This document shows, one piece after another, positions 31,268 to 41,534 of a stretch of DNA of 50,967 bases. This stretch comes from Candidatus Bacteroides intestinipullorum. Its GTDB lineage: Bacteria; Bacteroidota; Bacteroidia; Bacteroidales; Bacteroidaceae. Position numbers and translations under genes: made by a program. Positions within the stretch are counted from its first letter, which is position 1. The number at the start of each line of letters is the position of its first letter. The notes under the pieces are model-generated. The model made no database searches and was not told where the DNA came from. It saw only the letters and a list, made by a program, of their open reading frames with translations. The stretch spans positions 1 to 50,967 of the forward strand of contig JAHLFO010000045.1 in the NCBI GenBank assembly GCA_018883785.1. Direction: 5' to 3'.

Positions 31268-33301
31268 TTACCAGATGGAGACGCGCTCAGCCTTGGGCAG
31301 GTACATGGGGTCTGCCTCGGTGATGCCGAAGGCTTCGTACCAGGCGTCAATCTGCGGCAGGGCGCCGTTGACGCGCCAACGGCCCAGCGAGTGCACGTCC
31401 ACCTTGGTCAGGTAGAGGTCGTACTCAGGCGTGGAGTTCGAGGCCCATACGCCGGCGTATGCCAGGAAGAAGCGCTGTTCGGGAGTCAGACCGTCCACTG
31501 CAGCCAAGGGAGCATCTTTCGTGGCATTCTTGAAGGCCTGATAAGCTACTTGCAAACCACCGTAGTCGGCGATGTTCTCGCCCAGCGTCTGACGGCCGTT
31601 GGCGTGTACGCCGGGAGCCACCTGGATGCTGTCGAAGAAGTTGACCATCACCTGGGCGCGTTCGTTGAAGCGTTGGGCATCTTCGGCCGTCCACCAGTCG
31701 CGCAGGTTGCCGTCCTTGTCATATTGGCGTCCCTGGTCGTCGAACCCGTGGGTCATCTCGTGGCCGATCACCACGCCGATGGCACCGTAGTTGAAGGCAT
31801 CGTCGGCCTGCATGTCGAAGAAAGGCGGTTGCAGGATGCCGGCGGGGAAGCAGATTTCGTTCGTCGTCGGGTTGTAGTAGGCATTGACTGTCTGCGGCGT
31901 CATGAACCACTCTTCGGGGTCGACGGGCTTGCCGGCCTTGGCCAGCATTTCGCGGTAGGCCCACTGGCTGGCACGCTCGATGTTGGCCCAGTAGGAATCC
32001 GTCTTGATTTCCAGGTCTGAGTAGTCCTTCCACTTGTCGGGGTAGCCTATCTTCACGCGGAAGGTCGAGAGCTTCTCCAGCGCTTTCGCCTTGGTGCTGT
32101 CGCCCATCCATTCCAGGGCTTGGATGCGTTCGCCCAGGGCCGTCTGCAGGTTCTTTACGAGGGTCACCATGCGCTCCTTGGCGGCGGCGGGGAAGTACTT
32201 CTCCACGTACATCTGTCCCACGGCCTCGCCCAGCACGCCGCTCACGGTGCTCACGGCACGCTTCCAGCGGGGCTGCTGCTCCTTCTGGCCGGACATGGTG
32301 CGGCTGTAGAAGTCAAAGTTCTGCTCGTTCAGGGCGTCGCTCAGGCAAGAAGCCGATGCGTCCACCAGCTTCCATTGCAGGTACAGCTTCTGCTGGTCCA
32401 GGGGCAGGGTGTCCAGTATCTTGGCAGCCTCGGCCAGGGAGGCGGGTTGGCCCACGATCACTTCCTTTGTGTCTTGCAGGCCGAAGGCGGCGAAGTAGGC
32501 ATCCCAGCCGAAGGTGGGGTACTGCTTCTTCAGCTCGTCCACGGTCATCTTGTTGTAGTTGGCCTGCGGGTCGCGCAGCTCCACGCGGCTGCGGAACGCC
32601 TTGGCCAGGCGTGTCTCTACGTCCATCACGATGTCGCGGGTGCGGGTGGCGGTGGCATCGTCATAGCCGGCCAACTGCATCATCTTCACCACGTGCGCCC
32701 GGAAGGCTTCGCGGATTTTCGTGGTGGCTTCGTCCTCGGCCAGGTAGTAGTCCCGTTCGCCCATCGACAGGCCGGACTGGCTTATCTGCACGGCGTTCAT
32801 CTGGGCGTTCTTCTCGTCGGCGCCCACATAGAGGCCCAGGTAGCCGCCTATGCCGCGTTGTGCCAGCGAGGGCAGGAAGGCATAGAGTTGGCTCTTGTCC
32901 GTCAGGGCGTTGATTTCCTCCATCTCGGCCTGGATGGGCTTCACGCCGTCGGCGTTCAGCTTCACGCTGTCCATGGCGATGTTATACAGGTCGCCCACCT
33001 TCTGCGCTATCGAGCCGGGTTGGTTCTCGGCCTTGGCCAGTTCCTCGATGAGTCCCTGCATCTGCGTGCGGTTGTTCTCGGCCAGGACGGTGAAGGAGCC
33101 ATACTGTGAATACTCGTCTGTCAGGGGATGGGCTTTCATCCATCCGCCGCAGGCATACTGGTAGAAGTCGGTGCCCGGCAGTGCCGTGGTGTCGAGGTTG
33201 GCAAGGTCGATGCCCATGGTCTGGCCACCGTTCTTGCCCGTGTTGCAGGCGGCCATCGTCAGGCACAGGGCTGCAACGGAAAGGGTTTGCTTTGCGTTCA
33301 T
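31268..33301 (-). CDS. M13 family (neprilysin/PepO-like) zinc metallopeptidase lipoprotein
   Basis: 677 residues from the ATG at 33301. A longer open frame to 33400 crosses the promoter and is rejected. The lipoprotein signal is MNAKQTLSVAALCLTMAAC. The zinc motif HEMTH lies at about 514-518, and the third ligand region ENIADYGGL about 60 residues later. The N-terminal M13 domain starts at PGTDFYQYACGGW. These enzymes cleave peptides of limited size, here probably in the periplasm or at the outer membrane. It has its own promoter (33337-33344, minus strand) and terminator. Confidence 0.93.
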   Translation of the reverse strand: MNAKQTLSVAALCLTMAACNTGKNGGQTMGIDLANLDTTALPGTDFYQYACGGWMKAHPLTDEYSQYGSFTVLAENNRTQMQGLIEELAKAENQPGSIAQKVGDLYNIAMDSVKLNADGVKPIQAEMEEINALTDKSQLYAFLPSLAQRGIGGYLGLYVGADEKNAQMNAVQISQSGLSMGERDYYLAEDEATTKIREAFRAHVVKMMQLAGYDDATATRTRDIVMDVETRLAKAFRSRVELRDPQANYNKMTVDELKKQYPTFGWDAYFAAFGLQDTKEVIVGQPASLAEAAKILDTLPLDQQKLYLQWKLVDASASCLSDALNEQNFDFYSRTMSGQKEQQPRWKRAVSTVSGVLGEAVGQMYVEKYFPAAAKERMVTLVKNLQTALGERIQALEWMGDSTKAKALEKLSTFRVKIGYPDKWKDYSDLEIKTDSYWANIERASQWAYREMLAKAGKPVDPEEWFMTPQTVNAYYNPTTNEICFPAGILQPPFFDMQADDAFNYGAIGVVIGHEMTHGFDDQGRQYDKDGNLRDWWTAEDAQRFNERAQVMVNFFDSIQVAPGVHANGRQTLGENIADYGGLQVAYQAFKNATKDAPLAAVDGLTPEQRFFLAYAGVWASNSTPEYDLYLTKVDVHSLGRWRVNGALPQIDAWYEAFGITEADPMYLPKAERVSIW

Positions 33302-33336
33302 ATACTTATATATAAGGTATGGTTTGTTTCGGGGCG

Positions 33337-33344
33337 CAAAGGTA
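33337..33344 (-). promoter_or_regulatory. Bacteroides-type -7 box of the M13 gene
   Basis: The minus strand reads TACCTTTG, a perfect TAnnTTTG, 36 bases upstream of the M13 start codon. This fixes the start at 33301, since the longer frame would begin upstream of the promoter. Confidence 0.6.
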
Positions 33345-33589
33345 AGTAAAATATGGGTCGGGTGTGCTCGTGCAGGCCAAAAAGTGAGAAAAGATGCCAA
33401 ACCATTTATTATCGTGCCCTCTTGACTTTTCCCAAAAGAGTTTAGTACACTCCTTTGGACTTGAATAGTTCATGAAGGGTTTTGTGTTTTATTGATAAAT
33501 TAATGTCTATTCTGCTGTTTTTATTATCTATATGTCTTTACAATGCAAAAAATAACTATCTTATTGCTTTTATTATCGAACTTTTGTTG

Positions 33590-33597
33590 TATATTTG
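33590..33597 (+). promoter_or_regulatory. Bacteroides-type -7 box of the small secreted protein operon
   Basis: TATATTTG matches TAnnTTTG and lies 48 bases before the ATG at 33645. The preceding 170 bases are much more AT-rich than the rest of the window and contain no convincing gene. Confidence 0.6.
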
Positions 33598-33644
33598 CCA
33601 TGTCTTTCGAAAGGCGAACTGTTTAACCATAAAATTATTACAGA

Positions 33645-33836
33645 ATGAAAAAGTTATTACTTGGACTATTTTTGTTAGTCCCATTTCTTGCGTTTGCAGA
33701 GAAAAAGACCAATGATGATTGTGCTAGGTTTCAATGCTTCATAGCATGTGGACAGGTGTATATGGTTCCTGCAGATGTTCCTGCTGAAGAAATATTGAAG
33801 ATGATGGATGAAATCGAAAGCAATTGTAATTCATAA
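33645..33836 (+). CDS. Small secreted four-cysteine protein
   Basis: 63 residues. A clean signal peptide (MKKLLLGLFLLVPFLAFA, cleavage before EKK) leaves about 45 residues with four cysteines at 26, 31, 35 and 61. They begin DDCARFQC, a CX4C unit like the DDTCPYLEC at the mature N-terminus of both following GLPGLI proteins. The C-terminal half is acidic and helical (PAEEILKMMDEIESN). It is likely exported and possibly disulfide-bonded. I do not recognise a named family. A hairpin separates it from the next gene, so it may be made in excess over the downstream proteins. Confidence 0.75.
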   Translation: MKKLLLGLFLLVPFLAFAEKKTNDDCARFQCFIACGQVYMVPADVPAEEILKMMDEIESNCNS

Positions 33837-33865
33837 TGCTGTAAATTTATCCGTGCTAAGTACTA

Positions 33866-33905
33866 AGAGTTAAAGAGGCTTTCAAGCCTTCTTTAACTCT
33901 TTATG
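33866..33905 (+). terminator. Hairpin between the small secreted protein and GLPGLI genes
   Basis: A stem of about 16 bp (33866-33881 with 33884-33900, one bulge, very short loop) followed by TTATGCC. It looks like a partial terminator or mRNA 3'-end stabiliser that would uncouple the level of the 63-residue protein from the genes downstream. The next ATG is only 12 bases after it. Confidence 0.7.
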
Positions 33906-33917
33906 CCTTAATATTTT

Positions 33918-34751
33918 ATGAAACAATATCAATTGCTTTGGTTGTACATCTGTCTTATATTTGCCCTTCCTTCGTTGGCGCAAGATGACACCTGCCCCTA
34001 CTTGGAATGCCGCTACACCAGTCAGGCCAAGAGCAATGCCCTGAACAAGAATAAAGTCGATCAAGATGAATGGGCACTGCGGATAGCCAAGGACTGTGCG
34101 GAGTTCTACAGCGTTTGGTATCGGGCACATCAGACAGTGATAGACAGTGTTCTAAGTAAAGGTGGAACGCTGGAAGATTGTCTTGCCGCCCGTGAAAAGA
34201 TATTATACCCCAAAAGTACCAACTCGGATGATATCTTCAAGAACTATCCTGAGCCGGGAATACTGACTTATGTGAAGGAAATAATCACAGACCACTACCT
34301 TTATGAAGAAACATACGAACGCCCCGCATGGCAAATCACGACTGAGAAGAAGGACATCATGGGATATGCCTGCCAGAAAGCCACGGCAGGCTTTAGAGGC
34401 CGGACTTGGATAGCGTGGTTCACCCCTGAGGTGCCCGTCATGGAAGGTCCTTGGAAACTGCATGGCTTGCCCGGTCTGATTCTTGAAGCATACGATGCAG
34501 AGGACGACTACCACTATACCTGTATTGAGATAAAGCGGCTGCAAGGGGAGAAACCGATACAGGTGCCCCGGGAGAAGTATGTCAAATGCGACCGGAAGGA
34601 GCTGGACAAACTGCTGTCCACTTATAAAAGCAGCATAAATGATTACCGAAAGTTGAAAGGTGCCTCCCTGATTTATCAGGTACAGAGTGACGGTACGGTG
34701 ACTGCTAATTTTTCACAAGGAGCGGTGTATAATCCCATTGAACGCGAATAA
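33918..34751 (+). CDS. GLPGLI family protein, copy 1
   Basis: 277 residues with a signal peptide (ending LPSLAQ). It carries the family's name motif in the segment GPWKLHGLPGLILEAYD, preceded by the usual YACQKATAGFRGRTWIAWF block. The mature N-terminus has DDTCPYLEC. Function is unknown for this family, which is known to occur near TonB-dependent receptor genes in Bacteroidota; it is presumably periplasmic or outer-membrane attached. The next copy starts 11 bases after the stop. The two copies are near-identical in two blocks and quite different in between and at the C-terminus. Confidence 0.85.
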   Translation: MKQYQLLWLYICLIFALPSLAQDDTCPYLECRYTSQAKSNALNKNKVDQDEWALRIAKDCAEFYSVWYRAHQTVIDSVLSKGGTLEDCLAAREKILYPKSTNSDDIFKNYPEPGILTYVKEIITDHYLYEETYERPAWQITTEKKDIMGYACQKATAGFRGRTWIAWFTPEVPVMEGPWKLHGLPGLILEAYDAEDDYHYTCIEIKRLQGEKPIQVPREKYVKCDRKELDKLLSTYKSSINDYRKLKGASLIYQVQSDGTVTANFSQGAVYNPIERE

Positions 34752-34762
34752 AGATTGTAAAA

Positions 34763-35602
34763 TTGCGGAGTATGAAACAGGCAATCTATATTTTCCTCAT
34801 CTGTCTCTTGACCGCCCTCCCCCTGGCGGCGCAAGACGACACCTGCCCCTACCTGGAATGCTGCTACACCAGTCAGGCCAAGTTCAATGCCTTGAACAAG
34901 GATAAAGTCAATCAAGACGAATGGGCATTGCGGATAGCCAAGGACTGTGCGGAGTTCTACAGCGTTTGGCATCGGACACATAAGTCCTTGAAAGACAGTA
35001 TTTTAGGTAGTGTCGGGAGCTTGGAAGACTGGTATGCGGCTCGCGAAAAAGTCCTTTGTCCGCCCAGTACAAACTCGGAGGCCCTCTACAAGGATTATCC
35101 GGCACAAGGCAAGCTGGTCTATGTACGGAAGATATTCTCCACACTCTATCAGTATGAAGAAACGTACGAACGCCCCGCATGGCAAGTAAAGACGGAGAAG
35201 AAAGACATTATGGGGTATGCCTGCCAGAAAGCCACGGCAGACTTCAGAGGCCGGACTTGGATAGCGTGGTTCGCCCCTGAGGTGCCCGTCATGGAAGGTC
35301 CTTGGAAACTGCACGGGCTGCCCGGCCTGATTCTTGAAGCATACGATGCAGAGGACGACTACCACTATACCTGTATTGAGCTGAAGCGGCTGCAAGGGGA
35401 GAAACCGATACGGGTGCCCCAAAAGAAGTACGTCAAATGCGACCGGAAGGAATTGGACAAGTTGCTGTCCACCTATGAAAACAATCCCAATGACTACATG
35501 AAGTTGCAAGGGCTCCCGATGGCCTATAAAGTGCAGAGCGACGGCACATTGACCACCAAGCTTTACGATGACATGCAGTACAATCCCATCGAACGCGAAT
35601 AG
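34763..35602 (+). CDS. GLPGLI family protein, copy 2
   Basis: 279 residues from the ATG at 34763. The ATG at 34772 (MKQAIYIFLICLLTALPLAAQ) looks the better start for the signal peptide. It carries the same core as copy 1 (KDIMGYACQKATADFRGRTW, then HGLPGLILEAYDAEDDYHYT) and ends in the same NPIERE. Variable stretches lie at about residues 85-130 and near 240-270. The TonB-receptor-like gene begins three bases after the stop, so the genes are in one operon. I infer a periplasmic partner of that barrel protein. Confidence 0.85.
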   Translation: MRSMKQAIYIFLICLLTALPLAAQDDTCPYLECCYTSQAKFNALNKDKVNQDEWALRIAKDCAEFYSVWHRTHKSLKDSILGSVGSLEDWYAAREKVLCPPSTNSEALYKDYPAQGKLVYVRKIFSTLYQYEETYERPAWQVKTEKKDIMGYACQKATADFRGRTWIAWFAPEVPVMEGPWKLHGLPGLILEAYDAEDDYHYTCIELKRLQGEKPIRVPQKKYVKCDRKELDKLLSTYENNPNDYMKLQGLPMAYKVQSDGTLTTKLYDDMQYNPIERE

Positions 35603-35605
35603 CCT

Positions 35606-38248
35606 ATGAAAGTCCTTGCTCCCCTCATCCTGTGTCTGGCTTTCCCCGTGCTCTTGTGTGCCCAGTCCCGCCGGGTGGGAGGCACTGTCGTCGGGGACGA
35701 TGCGCCGCTGGAAGCCGTGTCCGTCTGCCTGCTGGATGCGGACAGCAGCATCGTGCAGTTCACGCAGACCGATGTGGCGGGCCGGTGGCAGTTGGAGGCG
35801 GGCGACCGGCAGGAGGGCTTCGTGTCTTTCTCCTATCTCGGCTTTGCCAAGCAGGTGATTCCCTTGGCGCAATGCCACGAAGGGATGCAGGTGCGCTTGC
35901 AGGAGGCTGCGATGCAAATCCGTGAGGTCAGCGTGCGTGGCGACCGTATCTGGCAGCGCGGTGACACCCTGACTTACAGCGTGGCGGGTTTCCGCTTGCC
36001 CCAAGACCGCACAATAGAGGATGTGCTGAAGAAAATACCGGGCATCGAGGTGTCTGCCAATGGGCAAATCAGCTTCCAAGACCAGCCCATCAACAAGTTC
36101 TACGTGGAGGGTATGGACTTGCTGGGCAGCAAGTATGCCTTGGCCAGCCGCAACATGCCGGCACAGATGGTGCGCAACGTGCAGGTGTTGCAAAACCACC
36201 AGCCCGTGGCCGCCCTCCGGGGAAAGTCGTTCAGCGACAATGCCGCCTTGAACCTGGTGCTGGAGGATGAGGCGCGCCATCGCCTCATCGGCATCATTGA
36301 CATGGGTCTTGGGGCGGACGCGGACGGCGGCTTGCGCTGGGAGAACCGCTTGATGGGGATGCTCTTTGGTCGCCGGATGCAGAACCTGACGATGTACAAG
36401 AATAGCAATACTGGGGCAGACTTGGCCGAGGAAATCAACCCGCTGGCCGTGGGCATGGGCAGTCTGTCGGCAGGGGGCGGCCGGGAGGAAGACTTCTTCT
36501 CCGCCTCGCCTTCGGTCGTGCGGGGGCTGGACCGGGAACGCTACTTGGACAACAACGCCCACTTGGCTGCCGTGAACCACCTCTACAAACCCTCACCCAC
36601 ACGCGACCTCCGTCTTCAGCTCACCGCCCTGCACGACGAGCAGGATGCGGCCCACGGGGATGAGACTACCTATTACTACCCGTCCGAAACAGTGACGGTC
36701 CGGGAAGAAGAGGATTACCATGCCCAAGAGAACCGGCTGGACGCAGAGTTGGGCTACCAGCGCAACGACACGGCGGCCTACATCAAGAACACCCTGCAAG
36801 GCACCCTGTCGCTGCACAAGCGCACGCTGTCGCTCCTTACCAACGGGACGGCCTTGCAGCAACGCATCCGCCCGCAGCGCAAGTCCTTGCGCAATGACTT
36901 TGAACTGATCCGCAACCGGGGCATCCGCTCCTTCTCCCTCTGCTCGGCCAATGCCTACAGCGAATTACCCCAACGCCTGCTGGTGACGCCCGGCCCGTAT
37001 GAAGACCTGCTGAACGGCGGGCAGGGTTACGGCGTGCTGGAGCAGTCTGCCCTGTTGCGTGCCTTCACTTCGGACTGGGAGACTTATTTCCAGCACCGCG
37101 TGGCAGGCTTCTACCTGAAGTACAGGACTGGGGTCTCCTACGCCAATCGCAGCTTGCAATCCGGCCTTGCCGCCGACGGCCTGCCCGTCTCCAGGCAGGA
37201 ATATGCCAACCACCTGCGCCTGCAGACTGTGGAAGCCTACGTGGAACCCAGCCTGAACCTGAAGCGCGAATACTGGGACGTGCAGTTGCGTGTGCCCTTG
37301 GCTTGGCAATTCGCTTTGCTGGAGATGCGCCTGCCACAGTCCCTCAGCCAACGGACACATCGGCTGATGCCTACGCCGTCTTTGCAGGTGAAGCATCGGC
37401 TGTCGGCCATGTGGGAAATCAACTTGTCCTCGTCCCTGACTTTCATCAAGCCGGAGATACAGCAACTCTATGCCGGTTATCTGTTCCGTTCCTACCGTTC
37501 GGCACAAGCCTATGACCCGCAACTGTCTTACGACAAAGCCTGGCAGTCGCGGGTAATGTTGCGCTTCAACAATCCGTTGCGCGGCCTTTTCCTCAGTCTG
37601 TCGGGGTTTGCCACGCGCTTATGGCGCGAGACGCTGTATCAGTATGAGAATCGGGAGGGCTATCTGAGCGTGGGGCATGTCCTGCACCGTCCGCACACCG
37701 GGCTGTCGGCAGGCGCATCGGTCCGGTTGTCGAAGGCATTCGACTGGAAGCGCCTGTATGTGGCCCTGTCGGGATCGTACTTGCGGAATCACAATAAGCT
37801 GATGCTGGAAGAGGAATGGGCAGAGAGCCGGATGAGCACGGCCTCGGTGTCGGCGCAAGTCACCATGGAGCCTGCCCGCTTCTTGAATTTCGAGGGAAAC
37901 ACACGCGCCTCCTTGCGGCGGTCGGAATTGGTTCGGGCGAATGCCCTGCCCGCCAGCACGGCCTGGAGCTACGAGCATTCGTTGGACGTGAATGTCGTGT
38001 TCTCCAAGGCGTGGCAGTGGCAGTTGCGCAACCGGGTCACGCACGACAACCGTAACCGGGAAGCCACGTACTTCATGGATGCGTCGTTATCCTATACGCG
38101 GGAGCGGTGGACGTTGCGTCTTGAGGGACACAACCTCCTGAACCGCACCCGCGTGTCGGCCATCTACCTGAGCGACTATACGCGCCAGTTGGCCGTGAAC
38201 GACTTGCGTCCGCTGGAAGTATTATTGAAGGTGAACTTTTCTTTCTGA
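35606..38248 (+). CDS. TonB-dependent receptor-like outer-membrane protein
   Basis: 880 residues. A signal peptide (ILCLAFPVLLCAQ) is followed by a carboxypeptidase-regulatory-like beta-sandwich (VGGTVVGDDAPLEAVSVCLL). A plug-like domain follows (GDTLTYSVAGFR, EDVLKKIPGIEV, VEGMDLLGSKYAL, RNVQVLQNHQPV). The rest, over 550 residues, is barrel-like with alternating aromatic and polar residues and ends in a terminal Phe (LLKVNFSF), the usual signal for barrel insertion. It lacks the SusC length of about 1000 residues and no SusD gene follows, so it is not a classical glycan importer. It ends the operon that starts with the small secreted protein. Confidence 0.8.
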   Translation: MKVLAPLILCLAFPVLLCAQSRRVGGTVVGDDAPLEAVSVCLLDADSSIVQFTQTDVAGRWQLEAGDRQEGFVSFSYLGFAKQVIPLAQCHEGMQVRLQEAAMQIREVSVRGDRIWQRGDTLTYSVAGFRLPQDRTIEDVLKKIPGIEVSANGQISFQDQPINKFYVEGMDLLGSKYALASRNMPAQMVRNVQVLQNHQPVAALRGKSFSDNAALNLVLEDEARHRLIGIIDMGLGADADGGLRWENRLMGMLFGRRMQNLTMYKNSNTGADLAEEINPLAVGMGSLSAGGGREEDFFSASPSVVRGLDRERYLDNNAHLAAVNHLYKPSPTRDLRLQLTALHDEQDAAHGDETTYYYPSETVTVREEEDYHAQENRLDAELGYQRNDTAAYIKNTLQGTLSLHKRTLSLLTNGTALQQRIRPQRKSLRNDFELIRNRGIRSFSLCSANAYSELPQRLLVTPGPYEDLLNGGQGYGVLEQSALLRAFTSDWETYFQHRVAGFYLKYRTGVSYANRSLQSGLAADGLPVSRQEYANHLRLQTVEAYVEPSLNLKREYWDVQLRVPLAWQFALLEMRLPQSLSQRTHRLMPTPSLQVKHRLSAMWEINLSSSLTFIKPEIQQLYAGYLFRSYRSAQAYDPQLSYDKAWQSRVMLRFNNPLRGLFLSLSGFATRLWRETLYQYENREGYLSVGHVLHRPHTGLSAGASVRLSKAFDWKRLYVALSGSYLRNHNKLMLEEEWAESRMSTASVSAQVTMEPARFLNFEGNTRASLRRSELVRANALPASTAWSYEHSLDVNVVFSKAWQWQLRNRVTHDNRNREATYFMDASLSYTRERWTLRLEGHNLLNRTRVSAIYLSDYTRQLAVNDLRPLEVLLKVNFSF

Positions 38249-38267
38249 CGTTCACCTTCGGGCACCT

Positions 38268-40149
<1,882 letters not shown>

Positions 40150-40206
40150 GGGCTGGAAATCAATGCCTTCAAAACGTGTATTATGAACCCTAAAGCATAT
40201 AAGTTT

Positions 40207-41490
40207 ATGAAACATCAGTTACGGCAGGGAACCTGCCTGGTATGGTCTCTGTTGGTATTTTTTGTGTTGGGTATGGCCTCCTGTGGAGAAAGTGTGAACA
40301 AGGGCAAAGCCGATGCCGGTACCCCCGTCAGGCGCAGTGCCGCCGAGGTGGCCGATTGGCTGGGATTGGGCTGGAACCTGGGCAACCAGTATGATGCCTT
40401 CGACAACGGTGTGGCATCGGACACGGCGTGGGGCAATCCTCCCGTGACTAAGGCCCTGTTCGACAGCTTGGCCGCTGCGGGCTTCACCTCCGTGCGCATC
40501 CCGGTCACCTGGCTGGGACATATCGGTGCCGCGCCCGACTATGTCTTGGACGAGGCATGGCTGGCCCGTGTGGGACAGGTGGTGGACTATGCCGAGCAGG
40601 CCGGACTGAAGGTCTTGGTCAACATCCACCACGACGGGGCCGACAGCAAGCATTGGCTGAACATCAAGGCGGCAGCTGCTAGCGATTCTGCCAACACCGT
40701 TGTCAAGGCACAGCTCCGGGCGGTGTGGTCGCAGATTGCTACCTACTTCAAGGACAAAGGCGAATTTCTGGTGCTGGAGGCGATGAACGAGATTCACGAC
40801 GGCGGCTGGGGCTGGGGCGAGAACCGCAAGGACGGCGGCCGCCAGTATGCCGTACTCAATGAGTGGAACCAGGTGTTCGTGGATGCCGTGCGGGCCACGG
40901 GTGGCGGGAATGCCACGCGCTACCTGGGCGTGCCGGGCTATTGCACCAATCCACAGCTGACGCTGGAGCACTTCGTGATGCCCAAGGATTCTGTGCCGGG
41001 CCGTCTGCTGGTGGCCGTGCACTTCTATGACCCGGTGGATTTTGTCCTGAACGACAAGTATAGCCAGTGGGGGCACACCGCCGCAGGCGGACAGTATGTG
41101 CCGGGCGGCAACGAGGAGAATGTGCAACAAGTCTTTGGCAGCCTGAAAGCCAAATTCATCGACCAGGGCATCCCGGTCTATATCGGCGAGATGGGCTGCG
41201 TGCGCCGTGCCGACGAGCGCAGCGAGGCATTCCGCAAGTACTACCTGGAATACGTGTGCAAGGCGGCGCGGGACAACAGCCTGTCCCTCTTCTATTGGGA
41301 CAACGGCTATGCCGGGACCGGCCGCGAACAGTCCGGCCTGTTCGACCGCGCCACCGGTGCTTGCCTGAACGACAGCCGGGACATCGTGGGCGCGATGGTG
41401 CGCGGCTTCTTCAACGATGCGCCGGATTATACGTTGCAGAGCGTCTATGACAACGCGCCGCGCTGGACAGTGACGGTGAAAGATGTCTGA
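40207..41490 (+). CDS. GH5 endo-beta-glucanase / xyloglucanase-like lipoprotein
   Basis: 427 residues from the ATG at 40207, which gives a lipoprotein signal (LLVFFVLGMASC, Cys26); an ATG at 40183 is possible. The longer frame back to 40000 would run through the repeat array and is rejected. The catalytic domain starts ADWLGLGWNLGNQYDAF, as in GH5 subfamily 4. The acid/base is Glu195 (EAMNEIHD) and the nucleophile Glu328 (YIGEMG). There is no BACON or CBM domain before the catalytic part. Known GH5_4 members cut xyloglucan, lichenan or carboxymethylcellulose; the neighbours favour xyloglucan. The GH2 gene follows after 44 bases in the same direction. Confidence 0.87.
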   Translation: MKHQLRQGTCLVWSLLVFFVLGMASCGESVNKGKADAGTPVRRSAAEVADWLGLGWNLGNQYDAFDNGVASDTAWGNPPVTKALFDSLAAAGFTSVRIPVTWLGHIGAAPDYVLDEAWLARVGQVVDYAEQAGLKVLVNIHHDGADSKHWLNIKAAAASDSANTVVKAQLRAVWSQIATYFKDKGEFLVLEAMNEIHDGGWGWGENRKDGGRQYAVLNEWNQVFVDAVRATGGGNATRYLGVPGYCTNPQLTLEHFVMPKDSVPGRLLVAVHFYDPVDFVLNDKYSQWGHTAAGGQYVPGGNEENVQQVFGSLKAKFIDQGIPVYIGEMGCVRRADERSEAFRKYYLEYVCKAARDNSLSLFYWDNGYAGTGREQSGLFDRATGACLNDSRDIVGAMVRGFFNDAPDYTLQSVYDNAPRWTVTVKDV

Positions 41491-41534
41491 AACAGAACGA
41501 TTCCCCCAATAACTCATCATTCAATAACCTTTTT

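Noticed and set aside
32120..33109. Long + strand open frame of 329 codons
   Set aside because: Lies opposite the M13 peptidase, whose zinc motif and lipoprotein signal are clear; no domain features are seen in the shadow.
33482..33715. 77-codon frame in the AT-rich gap before the small secreted protein
   Set aside because: It overlaps the promoter and start of the 63-residue gene and lacks a plausible ribosome-binding site; hydrophobic content reflects AT-rich sequence.
35606..38248. SusC-type glycan importer
   Set aside because: The protein is shorter than SusC, no SusD gene follows, and its partners are GLPGLI proteins rather than glycan-binding lipoproteins.
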